Positions 33,193-42,241 of a DNA stretch of 47,571 nucleotides are shown here, piece by piece; position 1 is the first letter of the stretch; every line of letters begins with the position of its first letter. Origin of the DNA: Bacillus sp. ISL-34 (GTDB lineage: Bacteria; Bacillota; Bacilli; Bacillales; DSM-1321). The stretch covers positions 321,212 to 368,782 of the forward strand of contig NZ_JAGGQJ010000011.1 of the NCBI RefSeq assembly GCF_018613325.1, read 5' to 3'. The translations under genes and the position numbers were made by a program. The notes under the pieces were generated by a model that did not search any database, had not been told where the DNA came from, and worked only from the letters and a program-made list of their open reading frames with translations.

Positions 33193-36100
33193 TTGAAGAA
33201 GAACGGGATAAGCAAGCTTTTCTTTGCCATGCTGATCGTGCTATCAACGGTTTTGCCAAATGCAGCCGCTGCAAAAGCGGAAGGAACAATATCGGTAATG
33301 GAAGCGATTAATAATAACAGCGGTACGGCGACGGTGAAGGGATACATCGTCGGTACAGCTAAAAGCGGTACAAGCTATCAGCAAGCATCGCCTTTTACTG
33401 AAAGTACGAATATAGGTATTGCGGATAGTCCGGATGAAACGGATGTTAAGAAAATCATGCCTGTTCAGCTTCCAGCCGGGAATATCCGAACGGCTTTGAA
33501 TTTGGTCGAACATCCGGAATTACTCGAAGCGCAGGTGACGATTACGGGGAAGCTGGAAAAGTACTTTTCAGTTCCAGGCCTGAAATCCGCAACGGATTAC
33601 TCGATCATCACTGATGGCGGAACAACTCCTGAACAGCCTGATGTGAAGGTTCTGGACTCCATTGCCGAGGCACGCACGAATACTGAAGATGTTGTGCAAA
33701 TCGATGGCGTGGTCACCACGGGGCTTGGTTATTGGGGAGGAAAAGGCTTTTATATCCAGGATGAAACGGCTGGGCTATATGTTTATGGTTCTTCGTGGCC
33801 TGCGGATGTAAAGCAAGGGGATAAGGTTACTTTAATCGGACAAGTATCCGCTTATAATAAGGAATTGCAAATTCAACCAACCTCCATTGAAGTGCTTTCT
33901 TCCGGGAATGAACTTCCTGAAAGCCAAAAAATTGATGCATCTGGCGTCAATGAGGAAACACAAGGTGAGCTGGTCACCATTGAAAAGGCGACCATTACAG
34001 AATTGGCGGCATCGGGAACATACGGAACATTCGAATTCAAGGCGGAAGATACTGAGGGGAACTCTGTTATCGTTCGCCATGATAACCGGACCGGTTCAAG
34101 TTATGAAGATTTCGTGAAAAGCTTTAAAGCAGGGGATGTCATTTCCGTAAGCGGAATCGGATCGAGGTTCAATGACACGTATCAGTTGAAGCCGCGTGGC
34201 ATTGAAGATTATGAACTGGTGAACAAACCAGCCGTATACACGGATATTTTCCCTGGTACGGTTAGTGAAAATACAAAGGTATCACTTGAATCTGGCTGGG
34301 AAGAAGCGGAAATTCATTATACGCTGGATGGATCGACACCGACTTCTTCAAGTGCCTTGTACAAAGAGCCTATCATTTTAACGAAAAATACTGTCATCAA
34401 GGCAATCGCTGTCAATGACAAGTCATCGGAAGTTTTCACATTTGCCTATACCGTTACCAAAACGAATGAAGTGAAGATTCGTGACATTCAGGGGATGAAT
34501 CATTTTTCAACATATGAAACTCAACTCGTCTCAGGTGTGGAAGGTGTCGTCACGTATGTAAAAGATGCAAATAACTTCTACATGCAAGATCCCAACCCGG
34601 ATAAGGACTTAACGACTTCAGAGGGAATACTTGTGTACAACAAAGCACATGGCCTAAAAGCGGGAGATCATGTCAAAGTGGCAGGTAAAGTCGCCGAGTG
34701 GTATATCGAAGGATACGCTGAAATGAAAACGACGGATCTGCCAACAACTGAATTGACCAATACCACGATTGAAAAGCTTGGCACTGCAGCGATGCCAGAA
34801 CCGATCGTCATTGGAAAAGATGTCATTCCGCCGTCCGAGAACATCGATGATGATAGATTGACAGACTTTAACCCGAGCGAAGACGGCATTGATTTCTATG
34901 AGAGTCTGGAAGGAATGCTCGTAGAAGTATATAACCCGAAAGTGGTCGCTCCTCAAGACTATGGTGAATTGGTCGTGATTCCAAGAAATATGGAAACGAC
35001 GACTGTAGTTGGAGGAGTCAAAATAAAGGAAACGGATTTCAATCCTGAAAGAATTACCTTGGATATAGATGATGAAGCATTTGCAGCGAAAACGGGTGAT
35101 TTCTTTGAAGGCCCGGTTACGGGGGTCATCAGCTATGGATATAGCAACTATAGGGTAGTGACGGATAAAGCTCAGCTGCCGGCGTTAAAGGATGGAGGTA
35201 CCGCCCGGGAAGTGACATCCTTAGAGAAGGATTCTGATAAGCTATCGATCGCTTCCTATAATATCGAGAATTTCTCGACTCAAACCGCTAACTCGAAAGT
35301 TGAAACAATCGCAACATCCATCATTACCAATCTTAAACAACCCGATATCATCGGCGTGACGGAAATGCAAGATAATGATGGGGCAACAGATAGCGGGACA
35401 ACGGATTCTGCTCAAAGTGCCAAGAAGTTAACCGACAAAATAAAAGAGCTGGGCGGACCGCAATATCAATACATCGATATCGCACCGGAAGATAAACTTG
35501 ATGGCGGGGCACCCGGCGGGAATATCCGTGTAGGCTTTTTATACAATGCGGACCGTGTCAAATTGACTGAGGGAACGAAGGGAACGGCAACACAGTCCGT
35601 TGCCTTCAAAGATGGAAAACTTACCTTGAACCCTGGACGAATCGAGCCTACCGATCCCGCTTTCACTTCAAGCAGGAAGCCTTTAGCCGCTCAATTCGAA
35701 TTTAAAGGCGAAAGCGTAGTGGTGGTGGCCAACCATTTTAATTCCAAGGGCGGTGACGAGCCGTTATTCGGCAAAAACCAGCCTCCTGTCCTTTCAAGTG
35801 AAACGCAAAGGCTTCAAATAGCCTCCATCGTCAATCGGTTTGTCAGTGATATCAAGTCTCAGGATGCGAAAGCGAATATCGTCTTGCTTGGAGACTTTAA
35901 TGATTTTGAATTTTCGGCACCGCTTAAAACATTAAAGGGCAATGATCTAACCAATATGATCGAGAAAGTCCCTTTTGAAAAACGTTATTCTTACACATAT
36001 CAAGGCAATTCACAAGTACTGGACCATATCCTTGTATCGAATAATATGGCCGCGGCAACGAAAGTCGATATTGTCCATATTAACTCATCCTTCATGGAAG

Positions 36101-37524
36101 TCCATGGAAGGGCAAGCGATCATGACCCTGTATTGATTTCAACCTCGTTATCTGATTCAGGCGGAGTTGAAACTCCTGCTCCAGAAAAAACGTATCATGT
36201 AACAAACGTTAAAACAAAAAGACTTACGGTTGCTTCACCTAGCGTTTTAATTGACCTTGACGAAACAGCCAACATCGAAGAAGGTATCTGGTTAAAAGGC
36301 TCCTATGCTGTACTCAAAGGCCTTGGGCTGAAGAATGCAGCTGTTACGATAAAACCGGATAAGGAAGGCGCAATCATTGATTTTGGAGGCATGGCGGTGA
36401 AGGAAGTCATCATTGATAACGCCAATGTAAAAGAAATCAGGGGCGCTGAAAACGTTCAGAAATGGTCGGTAACAGAAGGTGTCGACACATCGAATATCAA
36501 GTTTGTCGATTCGAAGGGGGAAGCAATTGCTTCCCCTTTCGACCCTAAAGAAAGTCATGCGCCCTTCGTAACGAAAAAACTCGAAAATCTTGAAGTGAAA
36601 GCAGGTTCCAAGGTCACCATCGATTTGAGTGAGCACTTCTCAGATCCAGATGGAGATGAACTGACCTTTTCATCCACTATCGGTACAGTCACCGGCCAGA
36701 TCTTAACCCTTCCTGCAAATGAAGCTGGAATATACCTTGTTGCAGTCAAGGCCGAGGACCAGCTAGCGGAAACGGTTGCCCGTTTCACGTTGACCGTATC
36801 GAATGATAAGCCGCTAGAAGCCTATTACGAAACGGCGGCAGGAAAAACGGGAACGGAATTGAAAACGGCCCTGCACTCGATAATTAAGGGGCATACGATG
36901 TTATCTTATGATCAAGTGTGGAATGCCCTTAAAGAAACGGATGAAGACCCGTTGAACAAACAGAATGTCATCTTGCTTTACTCGGGAAAATCCATCTCGA
37001 AGAACGCGAATGGGGGCAATGCCGGACAATGGAACCGTGAACATGTTTGGGCAAAATCCCACGGTGATTTTGGGACAAGCAAAGGTCCCGGGACAGACCT
37101 TCATCACCTCCGTCCTGCTGATGTGACAGTGAATGGTAAACGAGGCCACCTTGATTTCGACGAGGGCGGTCAAACATATAGTGGATGTGAATGTAAGTTC
37201 GATTCAGATTCATGGGAGCCGCCAGATCATGTGAAAGGCGATATAGCACGGATGCTATTTTACATGGCCGTCCGTTATGAAGGAAACGGCGAGCTGGATC
37301 TTGAATTAGCCGATACAGTCAACACGTATCCGAAGCCGCTACATGGAAAGCTATCGACACTATTGAAGTGGAATGAACTCGATCCAGTCGACGATTTCGA
37401 GAGCCATCGCAATGACGTCATTCATGACTGGCAAAAAAACCGCAATCCATTCATCGACCATCCTGAATGGGCATCCGAAATTTGGGGTGCAGCTGAATCC
37501 ATCGATGAGAAAAAGGCGAGTTAA
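33193..37524 (+). CDS. Giant secreted nuclease: EEP domain plus endonuclease I domain with accessory modules
   Basis: 1443 residues from TTG 33193, after GAAGGGG. Signal peptide ~1-30 (FFAMLIVLSTVLPNAAAAKA). The order is a DUF6359-like segment (~30-140), OB-fold-like units (~150-330), a chitobiase C-terminal-like module (~347-420, HYTLDGSTPTSSSALY) and another OB-like unit. An endonuclease/exonuclease/phosphatase domain lies at ~683-985 (SIASYNIENF, ANHFNSKGG, LLGDFNDFEFS, GRASDHDPV). A beta region and a cadherin/Ig-like module (~1122-1205, FSDPDGDELTFSS) follow. Last is an endonuclease I domain (~1207-1432) with NREHVWAKS and DLHHLRP. Both catalytic motif sets look intact. There is no LPxTG. 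Together with the nucleotidase it can degrade extracellular DNA/RNA to nucleosides and phosphate, as YhcR does in B. subtilis. Confidence 0.92.
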   Translation: MKKNGISKLFFAMLIVLSTVLPNAAAAKAEGTISVMEAINNNSGTATVKGYIVGTAKSGTSYQQASPFTESTNIGIADSPDETDVKKIMPVQLPAGNIRTALNLVEHPELLEAQVTITGKLEKYFSVPGLKSATDYSIITDGGTTPEQPDVKVLDSIAEARTNTEDVVQIDGVVTTGLGYWGGKGFYIQDETAGLYVYGSSWPADVKQGDKVTLIGQVSAYNKELQIQPTSIEVLSSGNELPESQKIDASGVNEETQGELVTIEKATITELAASGTYGTFEFKAEDTEGNSVIVRHDNRTGSSYEDFVKSFKAGDVISVSGIGSRFNDTYQLKPRGIEDYELVNKPAVYTDIFPGTVSENTKVSLESGWEEAEIHYTLDGSTPTSSSALYKEPIILTKNTVIKAIAVNDKSSEVFTFAYTVTKTNEVKIRDIQGMNHFSTYETQLVSGVEGVVTYVKDANNFYMQDPNPDKDLTTSEGILVYNKAHGLKAGDHVKVAGKVAEWYIEGYAEMKTTDLPTTELTNTTIEKLGTAAMPEPIVIGKDVIPPSENIDDDRLTDFNPSEDGIDFYESLEGMLVEVYNPKVVAPQDYGELVVIPRNMETTTVVGGVKIKETDFNPERITLDIDDEAFAAKTGDFFEGPVTGVISYGYSNYRVVTDKAQLPALKDGGTAREVTSLEKDSDKLSIASYNIENFSTQTANSKVETIATSIITNLKQPDIIGVTEMQDNDGATDSGTTDSAQSAKKLTDKIKELGGPQYQYIDIAPEDKLDGGAPGGNIRVGFLYNADRVKLTEGTKGTATQSVAFKDGKLTLNPGRIEPTDPAFTSSRKPLAAQFEFKGESVVVVANHFNSKGGDEPLFGKNQPPVLSSETQRLQIASIVNRFVSDIKSQDAKANIVLLGDFNDFEFSAPLKTLKGNDLTNMIEKVPFEKRYSYTYQGNSQVLDHILVSNNMAAATKVDIVHINSSFMEVHGRASDHDPVLISTSLSDSGGVETPAPEKTYHVTNVKTKRLTVASPSVLIDLDETANIEEGIWLKGSYAVLKGLGLKNAAVTIKPDKEGAIIDFGGMAVKEVIIDNANVKEIRGAENVQKWSVTEGVDTSNIKFVDSKGEAIASPFDPKESHAPFVTKKLENLEVKAGSKVTIDLSEHFSDPDGDELTFSSTIGTVTGQILTLPANEAGIYLVAVKAEDQLAETVARFTLTVSNDKPLEAYYETAAGKTGTELKTALHSIIKGHTMLSYDQVWNALKETDEDPLNKQNVILLYSGKSISKNANGGNAGQWNREHVWAKSHGDFGTSKGPGTDLHHLRPADVTVNGKRGHLDFDEGGQTYSGCECKFDSDSWEPPDHVKGDIARMLFYMAVRYEGNGELDLELADTVNTYPKPLHGKLSTLLKWNELDPVDDFESHRNDVIHDWQKNRNPFIDHPEWASEIWGAAESIDEKKAS

Positions 37525-37542
37525 AATCGGAGATAGAAGGGA

Positions 37543-37572
37543 AAAGCAGCCTGATGGCTGCTTTTTATTTTT
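37543..37572 (+). terminator. Terminator of the nuclease operon (first AGCAGCC hairpin)
   Basis: AAAGCAGCC-TGAT-GGCTGCTTT with a T-rich tail. A near twin lies at 37882-37908. Confidence 0.9.
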
Positions 37573-37650
37573 TGACACAAGGGATTCGGAAGTGCTGCAA
37601 AATAAATGCTCTGGAGTCCGAATGAATAATGGGGTAAAGATTGAAAAAAG

Positions 37651-37795
37651 CCGAGAGCAGTCGAATAAATTGCGATGTAGGTCGAATAAATTCGAGAACG
37701 GTCGAATAAAGTGCGGTGTAGGTCGAATAAATTCGAGAACGGTCGAATAAAGTGTAGTGAAGGCTGAAAAATTCGTGAACGGCCGAAAAAAAGAG
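37651..37795 (+). repeat. GTCGAATAA array, five clear and two degenerate units, 21/20-bp period
   Basis: GTCGAATAA starts at 37660, 37681, 37701, 37722 and 37742 (spacings 21, 20, 21, 20). Degenerate GCTGAAAAA and GCCGAAAAA continue at ~37763 and ~37782. Alternate half-units differ (ATTCGAGAACG versus AGTGCGGTGTAG), so the true unit is a 41-bp dimer. Confidence 0.85.
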
Positions 37796-37881
37796 CTCCG
37801 GCTGAATTCTTTATAAGTCGTTGCAGCTTTTCTTTAACGCGCTTTAGTCTCGCAAACCCCGCCCTGTTTTCCACAAACCGG

Positions 37882-37912
37882 AAGCAGCCTAAGGGCTGCT
37901 TTTTTTATTTTT
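37882..37912 (+). terminator. Second AGCAGCC hairpin terminator
   Basis: AAGCAGCC-TAAG-GGCTGCTT perfect stem plus seven Ts. Together with the first it brackets the repeat array. Confidence 0.88.
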
Positions 37913-38030
37913 GTAAGTGGATCCGACTAATTATTTTAATATACTGAAAAATCAAGATATTTTTCTTGGTTTGAAAAATAAAAAATTTGCTGTGTATGCA
38001 GTGCGATATGTGTTAATATGGGTAATACAA

Positions 38031-38044
38031 TGAAAGGGTTTACA
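38031..38044. promoter_or_regulatory. Candidate CcpA cre site
   Basis: TGAAAGGGTTTACA differs from the cre consensus TGWAANCGNTNWCA at one position (the C of the central CG). It lies upstream of the permease-serine dehydratase operon. Confidence 0.35.
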
Positions 38045-38135
38045 TTGTCGGGATGAATAAAGGTATTTTAATATAACATAAGAGTTATTCTGTTTCTAAT
38101 TTTTCGTAAGGATTCCTTAATTGATTGACCAGAAC

Positions 38136-38164
38136 TTGACAAAGCCAACTATGAAACGTATACA
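38136..38164 (+). promoter_or_regulatory. Promoter of the permease-sdaAB-sdaAA operon
   Basis: TTGACA (38136-38141), 17-bp spacer, TATACA (38159-38164). Leader about 100 bases. Confidence 0.65.
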
Positions 38165-38274
38165 AAGGACCGATGGTAATTGTTCTCAAATCGGAAGCCT
38201 GTAGTGAATTAGTAGTTCGCTTAACATATTAAGTCATGAAGAATGCTAACTAATCACTAAGAGGAGAGATTTTA

Positions 38275-39309
38275 ATGGAAATTTTAAAAGGAACGGCCTT
38301 ATTATTATTGGTACTTGGTTTATTTTCATTATTCAGTTTTAAAGCACCAAAAGGGATGAAAGCAATGGGGGCCCTTGCTAATGCAGCGGTTGCCGCTTTT
38401 CTAGTTGAAGCATTTCAGCGGTATGTCGGAGGGGATTTATTTAAAATTGAATTCCTTGGGGAAGTAGGGGATGCAGCAGGTAGCATGGGAGGCGTTGCAG
38501 CGGCTTCACTTGTTGCATTAGCACTAGGGGTTTCTCCTGTATATGCTCTTTTACTTGGTGTTTCATGTGCTGGTTTAGGCTTGCTGCCTGGATTTTTCGC
38601 AGGCTATCTTGTTGCTTTTCTTGTGAAAGTGATCGAGAAAAAGGTTCCTGCTGGATTGGACTTGATTGTCACAATCCTCATTGCAGCACCGCTCGTTCGG
38701 TTTATTGGTGAACAATTAACGCCATTGGTCAATGCAACGCTTCTGAATATCGGTGGAATCATTAAGGAAACGGCAAACAGTAATCCAATCTTAATGGGAA
38801 TCATCCTTGGAGGAGTCATCACGGTCGTCGCCACTGCACCATTAAGCTCGATGGCATTGACAGCAATGCTTGGATTGACGGGACTTCCTATGGCAATCGG
38901 GGCCCTTGCTGTATTCGGATCCTCTTTCATGAATTTTGTTTTGTTCGATCGCTTGAAATTTGGAGACAGAAGTACTACAATTGCGGTTGCGATTGAACCA
39001 TTGACACAAGCGGATATTATATCTGCAAATCCCATTCCGGTGTATTCCACCAATTTCATTGGCGGAGCGGCTGCTGGAGTGGTCGTGGCCATGTTTGGTT
39101 TAGTGAATAATGCAACAGGGACGGCAACACCGATCGCAGGGCTGGCAGTTATGTATGGTTTCAATGATCCAATAAAAGTGACGATCACTGCTGGGATATG
39201 TGCAGTTGTGGGAGCGACGGTAGGTTTCCTAGGTTCGATCGTATTCAAGAATTATAAAATCAGGACCGTTTCAGAAATAAGGATGAAAGAAGAACAAAAA
39301 GCGGCATAA
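38275..39309 (+). CDS. PTS EIIC-fold membrane permease (PTS_EIIC_2 type)
   Basis: 344 residues, about nine to ten hydrophobic segments. The text resembles the small EIIC_2 family (GVSCAGLGLLPGFFAGY, NPILMGIILGGVITVV, MNFVLFDRLKFGDRSTTIAVAIEPLTQA). There is no EIIA or EIIB domain, and none is encoded nearby, so phosphotransfer coupling is doubtful. First gene of the serine dehydratase operon (46 bases to the sdaAB start). A role in L-serine or related uptake is inferred from context only. AGGAGAG precedes the ATG. Confidence 0.75.
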   Translation: MEILKGTALLLLVLGLFSLFSFKAPKGMKAMGALANAAVAAFLVEAFQRYVGGDLFKIEFLGEVGDAAGSMGGVAAASLVALALGVSPVYALLLGVSCAGLGLLPGFFAGYLVAFLVKVIEKKVPAGLDLIVTILIAAPLVRFIGEQLTPLVNATLLNIGGIIKETANSNPILMGIILGGVITVVATAPLSSMALTAMLGLTGLPMAIGALAVFGSSFMNFVLFDRLKFGDRSTTIAVAIEPLTQADIISANPIPVYSTNFIGGAAAGVVVAMFGLVNNATGTATPIAGLAVMYGFNDPIKVTITAGICAVVGATVGFLGSIVFKNYKIRTVSEIRMKEEQKAA

Positions 39310-39355
39310 TGAAGACGGTTAAATAAAACTTTTGCCAGAAAAGGGGGATTACGCG

Positions 39356-40018
39356 ATGAAATACAGATCTGCATTCGATATAATCGGTCCCGTCATGATT
39401 GGACCTTCAAGCTCACATACAGCAGGAGCTGCCAGAATTGGCAGAGTAGCACGGACATTATTCGGTAAGCAACCGAAGAAAGCCATTATTTCTTTATATG
39501 GTTCTTTTGCAAAAACTTACAGGGGACACGGTACGGATGTTGCTGTCGTAGGCGGGATATTGGATTTCGATACCGATGATGAACGAATCCCTGCTTCTTT
39601 AACGATAGCGGTAGAAGCCGGTATGGACGTTTCCTTTACAATCGAGGATACTGTGATGGACCATCCTAATACAGTTAAAATCAGACTGTTCGACGAAGAT
39701 AAAGAATTGGAACTTGTTGGGATATCGATTGGCGGCGGAACGATAGAAATAACGGAGCTGAATACGTTCAAGCTTAAATTGTCGGGTGAAAACCCAGCCA
39801 TTTTAGTCGTGCATAACGATGTATTTGGAATCATATCTTCCGTTTCGACAGTGTTGGCGAATCATGAAATTAACATTGGACATATGGAAGTTTCACGGAA
39901 AGAAAAAGGTCAAATGGCCCTCATGGTGATTGAAGTCGATCAGAAAATCCAGGGCGATGTCATGAAGGAAATTGAAGGATTGGAAAACGTGTCGCAAGTC
40001 ATAAGGATGGTTGAATGA
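39356..40018 (+). CDS. sdaAB: L-serine dehydratase, beta subunit
   Basis: 220 residues from ATG 39356, which follows AAGGGGGA; a TTG at 39332 lies before that ribosome site. The start reads SAFDIIGPVMIGPSSSHTAGA, the conserved substrate/cluster region of the beta domain. A C-terminal ACT domain (~148-220, AILVVHNDVFGIISSVSTVL) is present. With the alpha subunit it deaminates L-serine to pyruvate and ammonia using a labile 4Fe-4S cluster. Confidence 0.93.
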   Translation: MKYRSAFDIIGPVMIGPSSSHTAGAARIGRVARTLFGKQPKKAIISLYGSFAKTYRGHGTDVAVVGGILDFDTDDERIPASLTIAVEAGMDVSFTIEDTVMDHPNTVKIRLFDEDKELELVGISIGGGTIEITELNTFKLKLSGENPAILVVHNDVFGIISSVSTVLANHEINIGHMEVSRKEKGQMALMVIEVDQKIQGDVMKEIEGLENVSQVIRMVE

Positions 40019-40058
40019 TCATCATTAAAAGTGTTGGCATAGATATGGAGGTAAAAAC

Positions 40059-40934
40059 ATGTTCCGAAATGTAGCAGAGTTGGTTGAACTTGCTGAAAGT
40101 AAACATGTAAAAGTCGCGGAAATCATGATTTTACAAGAAATGGAGTTCTCAGGCCTGTCGAGAGAACAGATCATTGAAAAGATGGACAGGAATTTGACAG
40201 TGATGGAACAAGCAGTGGAAAGAGGTCTGAAAGGTGTACAATCCGTTACAGGCCTTACGGGCGGAGATGCTGTTCTTTTGCAAAACTATATCAAGTCAGG
40301 CAAGGCACTGGCAGGCAATTTATTATTGGATGCCGTCAGTAAAGCTGTTGCGACGAACGAAGTGAATGCAGCAATGGGAATGATTTGTGCCACTCCGACT
40401 GCGGGTTCTGCGGGCGTTGTTCCCGGTACATTATTTGCCGTGAAAGAAAAATTAAACCCGACCCGGGCAGAGATGATTGAATTTCTTTTCACTTCCGCTG
40501 CCTTCGGATTCGTGGTTGCAAACAACGCTTCCATTTCTGGAGCGGCTGGTGGCTGCCAAGCAGAAGTGGGCTCGGCAAGTGGAATGGCCGCAGCTGCGAT
40601 AGTAGAACTGGCCGGCGGTACACCAAGCCAAGCGGCAGAAGCGATGGCGATCACATTGAAAAATATGCTTGGATTGGTTTGTGATCCAGTGGCTGGATTG
40701 GTTGAAGTTCCTTGCGTGAAACGGAACGCAATGGGTGCATCCAACGCGATAACGGCAGCTGATATGGCACTTGCAGGCATTACGAGCCGCATTCCATGTG
40801 ACGAAGTTATCGATGCCATGTATAAAATAGGATTGACCATGCCTGTTGCACTTCGTGAAACGGCAGAGGGCGGCCTGGCTGCGACTCCGACCGGGCGTAG
40901 ATTGGCAAAGGAAATTTTCGGTTCATATAAATAA
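40059..40934 (+). CDS. sdaAA: L-serine dehydratase, alpha subunit
   Basis: 291 residues. Iron-sulfur ligand cysteines are likely those in MGMICATPTAGSAG, LGLVCDPVAGLVEVPC and nearby. GAAGGCQAEVGSA and PCVKRNAMGASNA are family signatures. GGAGG sits before the ATG, 40 bases after sdaAB. Pairs with the beta subunit; in B. subtilis the two subunits are likewise separate. Confidence 0.94.
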   Translation: MFRNVAELVELAESKHVKVAEIMILQEMEFSGLSREQIIEKMDRNLTVMEQAVERGLKGVQSVTGLTGGDAVLLQNYIKSGKALAGNLLLDAVSKAVATNEVNAAMGMICATPTAGSAGVVPGTLFAVKEKLNPTRAEMIEFLFTSAAFGFVVANNASISGAAGGCQAEVGSASGMAAAAIVELAGGTPSQAAEAMAITLKNMLGLVCDPVAGLVEVPCVKRNAMGASNAITAADMALAGITSRIPCDEVIDAMYKIGLTMPVALRETAEGGLAATPTGRRLAKEIFGSYK

Positions 40935-40941
40935 ACATTCA

Positions 40942-40979
40942 GTCCCATTAACAACAGATTTGTTAATGGGATTTTTAAT
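40942..40979 (+). terminator. Terminator of the serine dehydratase operon
   Basis: TCCCATTAACAA pairs with TTGTTAATGGGA, then TTTTTAATTT. Confidence 0.88.
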
Positions 40980-41227
40980 TTGTCTTAAAAACAACTCCAA
41001 CTCCATCTATTTTTGTGAATGAAAAAAGGAAATTAGAGGAAGATGGAGGGATTTGGCGTTTATGGACACGGAGATAGAAACAGTCGTTAAAAAATCTGAA
41101 TTATCAGTTAATATGGAGCCATAGCAACTTTGTGAGTTAGCACTTTCAATGATAAGATGAGTACGAAATTACCTATGGGAAGGATTGATTCTTCATTAAT
41201 TTTCTGGAATTAACGTACACGTCGGCA

Positions 41228-41386
41228 ATGGAAAAAGCGATGTTTCAGGCTCATGGAATCGGCTATGCACTATATGCTCAAAAACTGGAGCAGCGTATGA
41301 TGGTTGAACAAGAACGGGAACAGGATTATCAACAGGGCAGACGTATATCAGAGGAGATGAAAGCCAATCTTTTTTTAGGGAGTTAA
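41228..41386 (+). CDS. Possible small protein or gene remnant (52 aa)
   Basis: Reads MEKAMFQAHGIGYALYAQKL and continues as a Glu/Gln/Arg-rich helix ending LFLGS. The frame is open back to 41189 (LELTYTSAMEK) without an ATG; GGAAGG at 41178-41183 would suit a non-standard start near 41195. Composition is protein-like, but I do not recognise it. The flanking 41000-41190 shows no other gene; 41387-41530 has only a poor hairpin. Confidence 0.35.
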   Translation: MEKAMFQAHGIGYALYAQKLEQRMMVEQEREQDYQQGRRISEEMKANLFLGS

Positions 41387-41553
41387 TTTCGAAAATATCG
41401 AATAACATAAAACGAAAAAATCAGAACAAGCGAAAGGGCAATCCAAAAGATTGCTCTTTTTTTTCCTGCGCTAAATGGCAATTTTTCCACTTGAAAGAAG
41501 GAAACAACACTTTTAAATAGAATGTACGTTCATGAAGAGGAGGAATGATCTTA

Positions 41554-42072
41554 ATGGAGAGAAGAGCATTACTGGTATCTGCATTACCGGGATATGAAGA
41601 GGAAATTGGGCGGTGGCTATGGTGTTTAGAGGATGTTCGCCGTACGCTTATAAAGGAATTGACTGGAACCAGCCAAAAAATACTCGATACGAAAATCGAT
41701 GAGAGGCAAACGATTGGCTCGATGTTATATCACATAGCGCTGATAGAGGCAGATTGGTTATACGAGGAGGTCCTTGTTTCGGATTGGGATTCGGAAATAC
41801 GCGCGTTGTTTCCATTAGGATGCCGTGCTGAAGATGGCTCCCTAAACCGCATTGAAGGACAAACATTAGAAGAACATTTCTACCGCCTCAATAAAGTACG
41901 TGAAGTATTTCTTTCAAAATTTCGCACAATGGACCTAACCGATTGGCGTAAACCGAGGGTACTTGAACAATATGACGTCACACCTGAATGGGTCGTTTAC
42001 CATTTGATTGAACATGAATCACATCATCGAGGTCAGATTTTTCAATTGCTGAAGAAATTACGGAATGAATAA
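41554..42072 (+). CDS. DinB-family protein
   Basis: 172 residues from ATG 41554. GGAGG (41539-41543) abuts the ATG at 41545 but is 10 bases from 41554. A four-helix bundle of the DinB/YfiT superfamily; metal-binding His candidates are in MLYHIALIEADWL and HLIEHESHHRGQI. These are often thiol-transferases or metal-dependent enzymes of unknown substrate. Single gene with its own terminator. Confidence 0.83.
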   Translation: MERRALLVSALPGYEEEIGRWLWCLEDVRRTLIKELTGTSQKILDTKIDERQTIGSMLYHIALIEADWLYEEVLVSDWDSEIRALFPLGCRAEDGSLNRIEGQTLEEHFYRLNKVREVFLSKFRTMDLTDWRKPRVLEQYDVTPEWVVYHLIEHESHHRGQIFQLLKKLRNE

Positions 42073-42092
42073 GAAGTTTAATCTATGTTCGG

Positions 42093-42117
42093 AGCTGCCT
42101 TTATGGCAGCTTTTTTC
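42093..42117 (+). terminator. Terminator of the DinB-like gene
   Basis: AGCTGCC / GGCAGCT stem, 5-base loop, six Ts. Confidence 0.88.
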
Positions 42118-42241
42118 ATGTCGGGCTATTAGGTTTTTTGGATATTTAAGGTAAAATAACCGTAATGTATTACAGTTTATGGTATATTGGTTAAAGTCAA
42201 TACATAACACCTTTCTGAAATCAACTGCTGCCTATTTAAAC

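Noticed and set aside
38150..38165. TGAAACGTATACA as a second cre site
   Set aside because: One base short of the cre spacing and better explained as the -10 region of the operon promoter.
38604..39248. 214-codon minus-strand frame opposite the EIIC-like permease
   Set aside because: Ala/Ile/Pro-rich text typical of the complement of a membrane protein gene; no ribosome site.
40286..40954. 222-codon minus-strand frame opposite sdaAA
   Set aside because: Shadow of sdaAA, whose motifs are clear.
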